Below are positions 7,515 to 10,389 of a DNA stretch of 10,389 bases, piece by piece. The position numbers were made by a program, and so were the translations under genes. Below the pieces are notes generated by a model. It ran no database searches and had not been told where the DNA came from. It was given only the letters and a program-made list of their open reading frames with translations. Position 1 is the first letter of the stretch, and each line of letters starts with the position of its first letter. Source of the stretch: Granulosicoccaceae bacterium (GTDB taxonomy: Bacteria; Pseudomonadota; Gammaproteobacteria; Granulosicoccales; Granulosicoccaceae); the NCBI GenBank assembly GCA_023301405.1, contig JALZUX010000377.1, forward strand, positions 1-10,389. Direction: 5' to 3'.

Positions 7515-9452
7515 ATGGCAGAGTCTAAAACCTATCCAGTAAGCACTGAATTATCGGCTAACGCATGGATTGACGAGGAAAAGTACCAGCAAATGTACGC
7601 TCGGTCAGTGGACGAGCCTGACGAGTTCTGGGCTGAACAAGCCAACGAATTCATTGATTGGTTCACGCCCTGGGACACAGTGCAGGAGTGGGATTTCAAC
7701 AAAGCCGAAATTAAATGGTTCGAAGGCGCGAAAGTCAATGTTGCACACAACTGCCTAGACCGACACCTTGAAACCCGCGGCGATCAGGTAGCGATCATCT
7801 GGGAAGGCGATGATCCCAACGAACAACGCAAAATCACCTACCGTGAACTGCATGCAGAAGTTTGCCAGTTTGGCAGTGCACTCAAAGGGCTTGGCGTCAA
7901 AAAAGGCGATCGCATCTGCATCTATATGCCAATGATCCCTGAGGCGGCAGTCGCTATGTTAGCCTGCACCCGTATCGGTGCCGTGCATTCCGTGGTTTTC
8001 GGCGGATTTTCGCCGGATGCACTTCGCGACCGTATCAACGATTCAGAATGCTCCATCGTGATCACCGCTGATCAAGGCTTACGTGGCGGCAAAAAAGTCG
8101 CCCTTAAAACCAATGCCGACAAAGCCTGCGAAGACACCCCTAGTGTCCGCAAAATGGTGGTAGTGAAGCGCGGTGGAGAGCCGACCGGCTGGAACGATGG
8201 CCGCGACGTCTGGTACCACGAATTAGTCGAAGCGGGCTCTACCAGCTGTCCGGCCGAAGAAATGGCCGCCGAAGATCCATTATTTATTCTGTACACATCA
8301 GGCTCAACCGGCAAACCCAAAGGCGTACTGCACACCACTGGTGGTTATATTCTTTACGCCGCAATGACTCACAAGTACGTATTTGACTACCACGACGGTG
8401 ATATCTACTGGTGCACGGCCGACGTCGGCTGGGTAACAGGCCACTCCTATATTGTGTATGGACCGCTGGCCAATGGCGCCACCACCTTAATGTTTGAAGG
8501 GGTACCCACCTACCCTGACGCGGGTCGCTTCTGGGAGATCATCGACAAACATCAGGTGAATACTTTCTACACCGCTCCCACCGCTCTAAGAGCGCTGATG
8601 GCACTGGGCGATGAACCAGTCAAAAAGCATTCTCGCAGTAGCTTGCGGTTACTTGGTTCCGTCGGAGAACCCATCAACCCTGAAGCTTGGGAGTGGTATA
8701 ACAAAGTGGTTGGCGACGAGCGCTGCCCGATTGTCGATACCTGGTGGCAAACTGAAACCGGCGGCATTCTCATTTCGCCTTTGCCTGGCGCAACACCGCT
8801 TAAACCGGGCTCAGCAACCAAGCCATTTTTCGGAATAGTTCCCACATTAGTCGATGAGCAGGGCACAATCATCGAAGGTGCCGGCTCTGGCAATCTGGTC
8901 ATCACCCGACCTTGGCCCGGCATGATGCGATCAGTCTACGGTGATCATGATCGATTCCACGAAACTTACTTCAAGATGTACCCGGGTTACTACTTCACTG
9001 GTGACGGCGCGCGCCTTGACGAAGACGGTTACTGGTGGATCACCGGTCGCGTCGATGACGTCATCAACGTATCAGGCCACCGCATGGGCACTGCCGAAGT
9101 TGAAAGCGCTCTGGTACTGCACGACTTAGTCGCTGAAGCCGCAGTAGTTGGTTATCCGCATGACATCAAGGGACAAGGCATTTATGCCTACGTAACACTG
9201 ATGGTTGGCACTGAGCCGACAGAAGAATTGCGAAAGGAACTTGTGCAGCACATCCGCAAGGAAATCGGTCCGATAGCAAGCCCTGACGTCATTCAGTGGG
9301 CTCCGGGCTTACCAAAAACCCGGTCCGGCAAAATTATGCGCCGTATCTTGCGCAAAATTGCTGAAAACGAAATCGATAGCCTTGGTGACACTTCTACACT
9401 GGCAGATCCTGCAGTAGTCGACGATTTGGTTGCCAACCGTAACGATGCTTAA
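7515..9452 (+). CDS. acs: Acetyl-CoA synthetase (AMP-forming)
   Basis: Acs makes acetyl-CoA from acetate, ATP and CoA through an acetyl-adenylate, letting cells use low acetate levels. The 645 residues fit the family (about 650). The N-terminal region includes WFTPWDTV. The adenylate-forming core shows the P-loop [11 protein letters not shown] (260-270) and [11 protein letters not shown]411 corresponds to the Trp that limits the acyl pocket to acetate (W414 in E. coli/Salmonella numbering). The hinge region [20 protein letters not shown] and [19 protein letters not shown] follow. The C-terminal [11 protein letters not shown] holds K606, the lysine whose acetylation switches the enzyme off in known family members. 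The ATG has GGAG 7 bases upstream. It appears monocistronic, between its own promoter and a strong terminator, without the yjcH-actP partners found in E. coli. Propionyl-CoA synthetase is less likely given the WWQTE motif. Confidence 0.97.
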   Translation: MAESKTYPVSTELSANAWIDEEKYQQMYARSVDEPDEFWAEQANEFIDWFTPWDTVQEWDFNKAEIKWFEGAKVNVAHNCLDRHLETRGDQVAIIWEGDDPNEQRKITYRELHAEVCQFGSALKGLGVKKGDRICIYMPMIPEAAVAMLACTRIGAVHSVVFGGFSPDALRDRINDSECSIVITADQGLRGGKKVALKTNADKACEDTPSVRKMVVVKRGGEPTGWNDGRDVWYHELVEAGSTSCPAEEMAAEDPLFILYTSGSTGKPKGVLHTTGGYILYAAMTHKYVFDYHDGDIYWCTADVGWVTGHSYIVYGPLANGATTLMFEGVPTYPDAGRFWEIIDKHQVNTFYTAPTALRALMALGDEPVKKHSRSSLRLLGSVGEPINPEAWEWYNKVVGDERCPIVDTWWQTETGGILISPLPGATPLKPGSATKPFFGIVPTLVDEQGTIIEGAGSGNLVITRPWPGMMRSVYGDHDRFHETYFKMYPGYYFTGDGARLDEDGYWWITGRVDDVINVSGHRMGTAEVESALVLHDLVAEAAVVGYPHDIKGQGIYAYVTLMVGTEPTEELRKELVQHIRKEIGPIASPDVIQWAPGLPKTRSGKIMRRILRKIAENEIDSLGDTSTLADPAVVDDLVANRNDA

Positions 9453-9500
9453 AGAAGGCTGAGTAATTTTTCACCCTACGCCTAAACAGCGTGTAACAGC

Positions 9501-9527
9501 AAAGGCAACGGATATTCCGTTGCCTTT
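9501..9527 (+). terminator. Strong terminator after acs, probably bidirectional
   Basis: A perfect 12-bp stem (AAAGGCAACGGA with TCCGTTGCCTTT) closes a TAT loop and is followed by ACTTTATTGTT. It begins 48 bases after the acs stop. Because the stem begins AAAG and ends CTTT, it could also stop transcription of the convergent minus-strand genes, whose last stop codon is at 9574-9576. Confidence 0.85.
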
Positions 9528-9573
9528 ACTTTATTGTTCAAGATGACTCAACCCACTACATTTCGAACACCCC

Positions 9574-9777
9574 TCAGTAGGTCATGAAGTGCCAGATCAA
9601 ATACGCAATACTGCACAGTATTAGTCCTGTACTCCACACCATCAACCACATCTGCCTGCCATACTTAGCCAATATAAATAGCGCTATGCCAATCAACAGT
9701 GCCATACCGACCGTGTAGGCCAGAAGTCCGGGAGAACTCCCTGTGTACGGCAGTCCGGTGGTTTCTTCGTATCGCAC
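9574..9777 (-). CDS. Small two-helix membrane protein, family not recognised
   Basis: From a GTG at 9775-9777 this frame gives 67 residues. A short polar N-terminus (about 1-19) is followed by two hydrophobic helices: about residues 20-39 (AYTVGMALLIGIALFILAKY) and about 43-64 (MWLMVWSTGLILCSIAYLIW). A positive KYGR lies between them, which would put that loop in the cytoplasm with both termini outside. The start is doubtful: no ATG fits, and only a weak GGA occurs 11-13 bases upstream. The frame stays open another 25 codons to 9852, overlapping the msrB 3' end, with no ATG, GTG or TTG; that stretch reads CYEACEKPTDELL and may be chance. It lies 59 bases after msrB on the same strand, so they may be co-transcribed. 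Hydrophobicity supports a real gene, but function is unknown. Confidence 0.55.
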   Translation of the reverse strand: MRYEETTGLPYTGSSPGLLAYTVGMALLIGIALFILAKYGRQMWLMVWSTGLILCSIAYLIWHFMTY

Positions 9778-9836
9778 TAGCAGTTCATCCGTTGGTTTTT
9801 CACAAGCTTCATAACAGGTTTTTACTGACCAGCCTT

Positions 9837-10229
9837 TTAAGCTTTTGTCGGCTCAAAACTCATAGACGCTGAGTTTATGCAATATCGTAAACCTGTTGGC
9901 TCAGGGCCATCGGGAAAAACATGTCCCTGATGTGCTCCGCACTGGCTGCAATGCACCTCAGTGCGTGTCATACCCAGTGTCTTATCAACAGTTTCTTCAA
10001 CGTTATCTTTTACCGCCACATCGAAGAAGCTCGGCCAACCGCTTCGCGAATCGTACTTCGAGTCAGAGTCGAACAGATGCGCGCCACAGACAACGCAGTT
10101 ATATTTGCCGTCCTGCTTATTGTCATTGAGTTCGCCGGTGAAGGCGCGCTCTGTCCCATGGCCTTGCGTTACCTGGTACTGCATATCGGTAAGTCTTGCA
10201 CGCAGCTCTTTGTCATCTGGTTTATTCAT
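9837..10229 (-). CDS. msrB: Peptide-methionine (R)-S-oxide reductase
   Basis: MsrB repairs oxidised proteins by reducing methionine-R-sulfoxide, usually with thioredoxin. The 130 residues match the usual single-domain length. Visible features are the structural zinc site C45/C48 (CVVC) and C94/C97 (CSQC), the motif SGWPSFF, GHVFPDGPEPTGLRYCINSAS with catalytic C117, and H100/H103. The ATG has a good ribosome-binding site (AGGAA, 6 bases upstream; plus-strand 10236-10240). Residue 63 is Ser where two-Cys MsrBs such as that of E. coli have Cys. No signal peptide is present, so the enzyme is cytoplasmic. Its promoter is not clear. The small membrane protein gene lies downstream on the same strand. 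Identity is certain. Confidence 0.96.
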   Translation of the reverse strand: MNKPDDKELRARLTDMQYQVTQGHGTERAFTGELNDNKQDGKYNCVVCGAHLFDSDSKYDSRSGWPSFFDVAVKDNVEETVDKTLGMTRTEVHCSQCGAHQGHVFPDGPEPTGLRYCINSASMSFEPTKA

Positions 10230-10389
10230 CTTAATTTCCTGTATTGTTTAGCAAGGTATCTGCAGATCCCGAGAGTTAAGCCCCGAAAATGCACAAGAGC
10301 ACCCAACATAGCTTGAAATCTTCTTCAGCTAATTCCACTATAACCTGACACACATAATTTGTTAGCCGCCCGATGCCGAAACCACCACC

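Noticed and set aside
10373..10389. ATG near the right edge that could begin a plus-strand gene (MPKPP...)
   Set aside because: Only five codons are visible, with no clear ribosome-binding site and no properly spaced promoter, so it cannot be supported.

Overview
This window looks like a piece of ordinary gammaproteobacterial chromosome. The proteins closely resemble the E. coli and Pseudomonas forms as I remember them. Two linkages are also typical of Gammaproteobacteria: guaBA divergent from xseA, and dksA followed by gluQ. Base composition is roughly balanced and codon use looks even across the genes. I see no integrase, transposase, tRNA, rRNA, CRISPR array or phage gene. I cannot name the genus.

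Layout from left to right. Positions 1-548 (minus) hold the 5' two-thirds or so of an OmpA-type outer-membrane beta-barrel gene with a signal peptide, cut off by the window edge. Positions 549-914 are non-coding, with a possible guaA terminator, several small inverted repeats and a candidate promoter for the barrel gene. Positions 915-4117 (minus) are guaA and guaB, the two-step IMP to XMP to GMP pathway, separated by a 170-base spacer rich in small hairpins. A good sigma70-type promoter with a GC-only discriminator drives guaB. xseA (4260-5636, plus; exonuclease VII large subunit) diverges from guaB. dksA (5748-6467, plus) has its own strong promoter and a terminator, then comes gluQ (6538-7404, plus; glutamyl-Q tRNA(Asp) synthetase). 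acs (7515-9452, plus; acetyl-CoA synthetase) follows with its own candidate promoter and a perfect 14-bp palindrome in the leader. A strong hairpin terminator lies between acs and a convergent minus-strand pair: a small two-helix membrane protein (9574-9777) and msrB (9837-10229). The last 160 bases (10230-10389) hold the msrB leader and nothing else I can support.

Functionally the region joins growth-rate control (DksA, GMP synthesis, and promoters with GC-rich discriminators of the kind ppGpp/DksA act on), tRNA modification, carbon scavenging by acetate activation, and oxidative protein repair. This is a housekeeping segment. I found no convincing new multi-gene system. The most unusual item is DksA, which carries an extra N-terminal tail of about 90 residues, rich in lysine and alanine like histone H1. 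Next are the acs leader palindrome, the unrecognised small membrane protein, and an MsrB that lacks the usual resolving cysteine.
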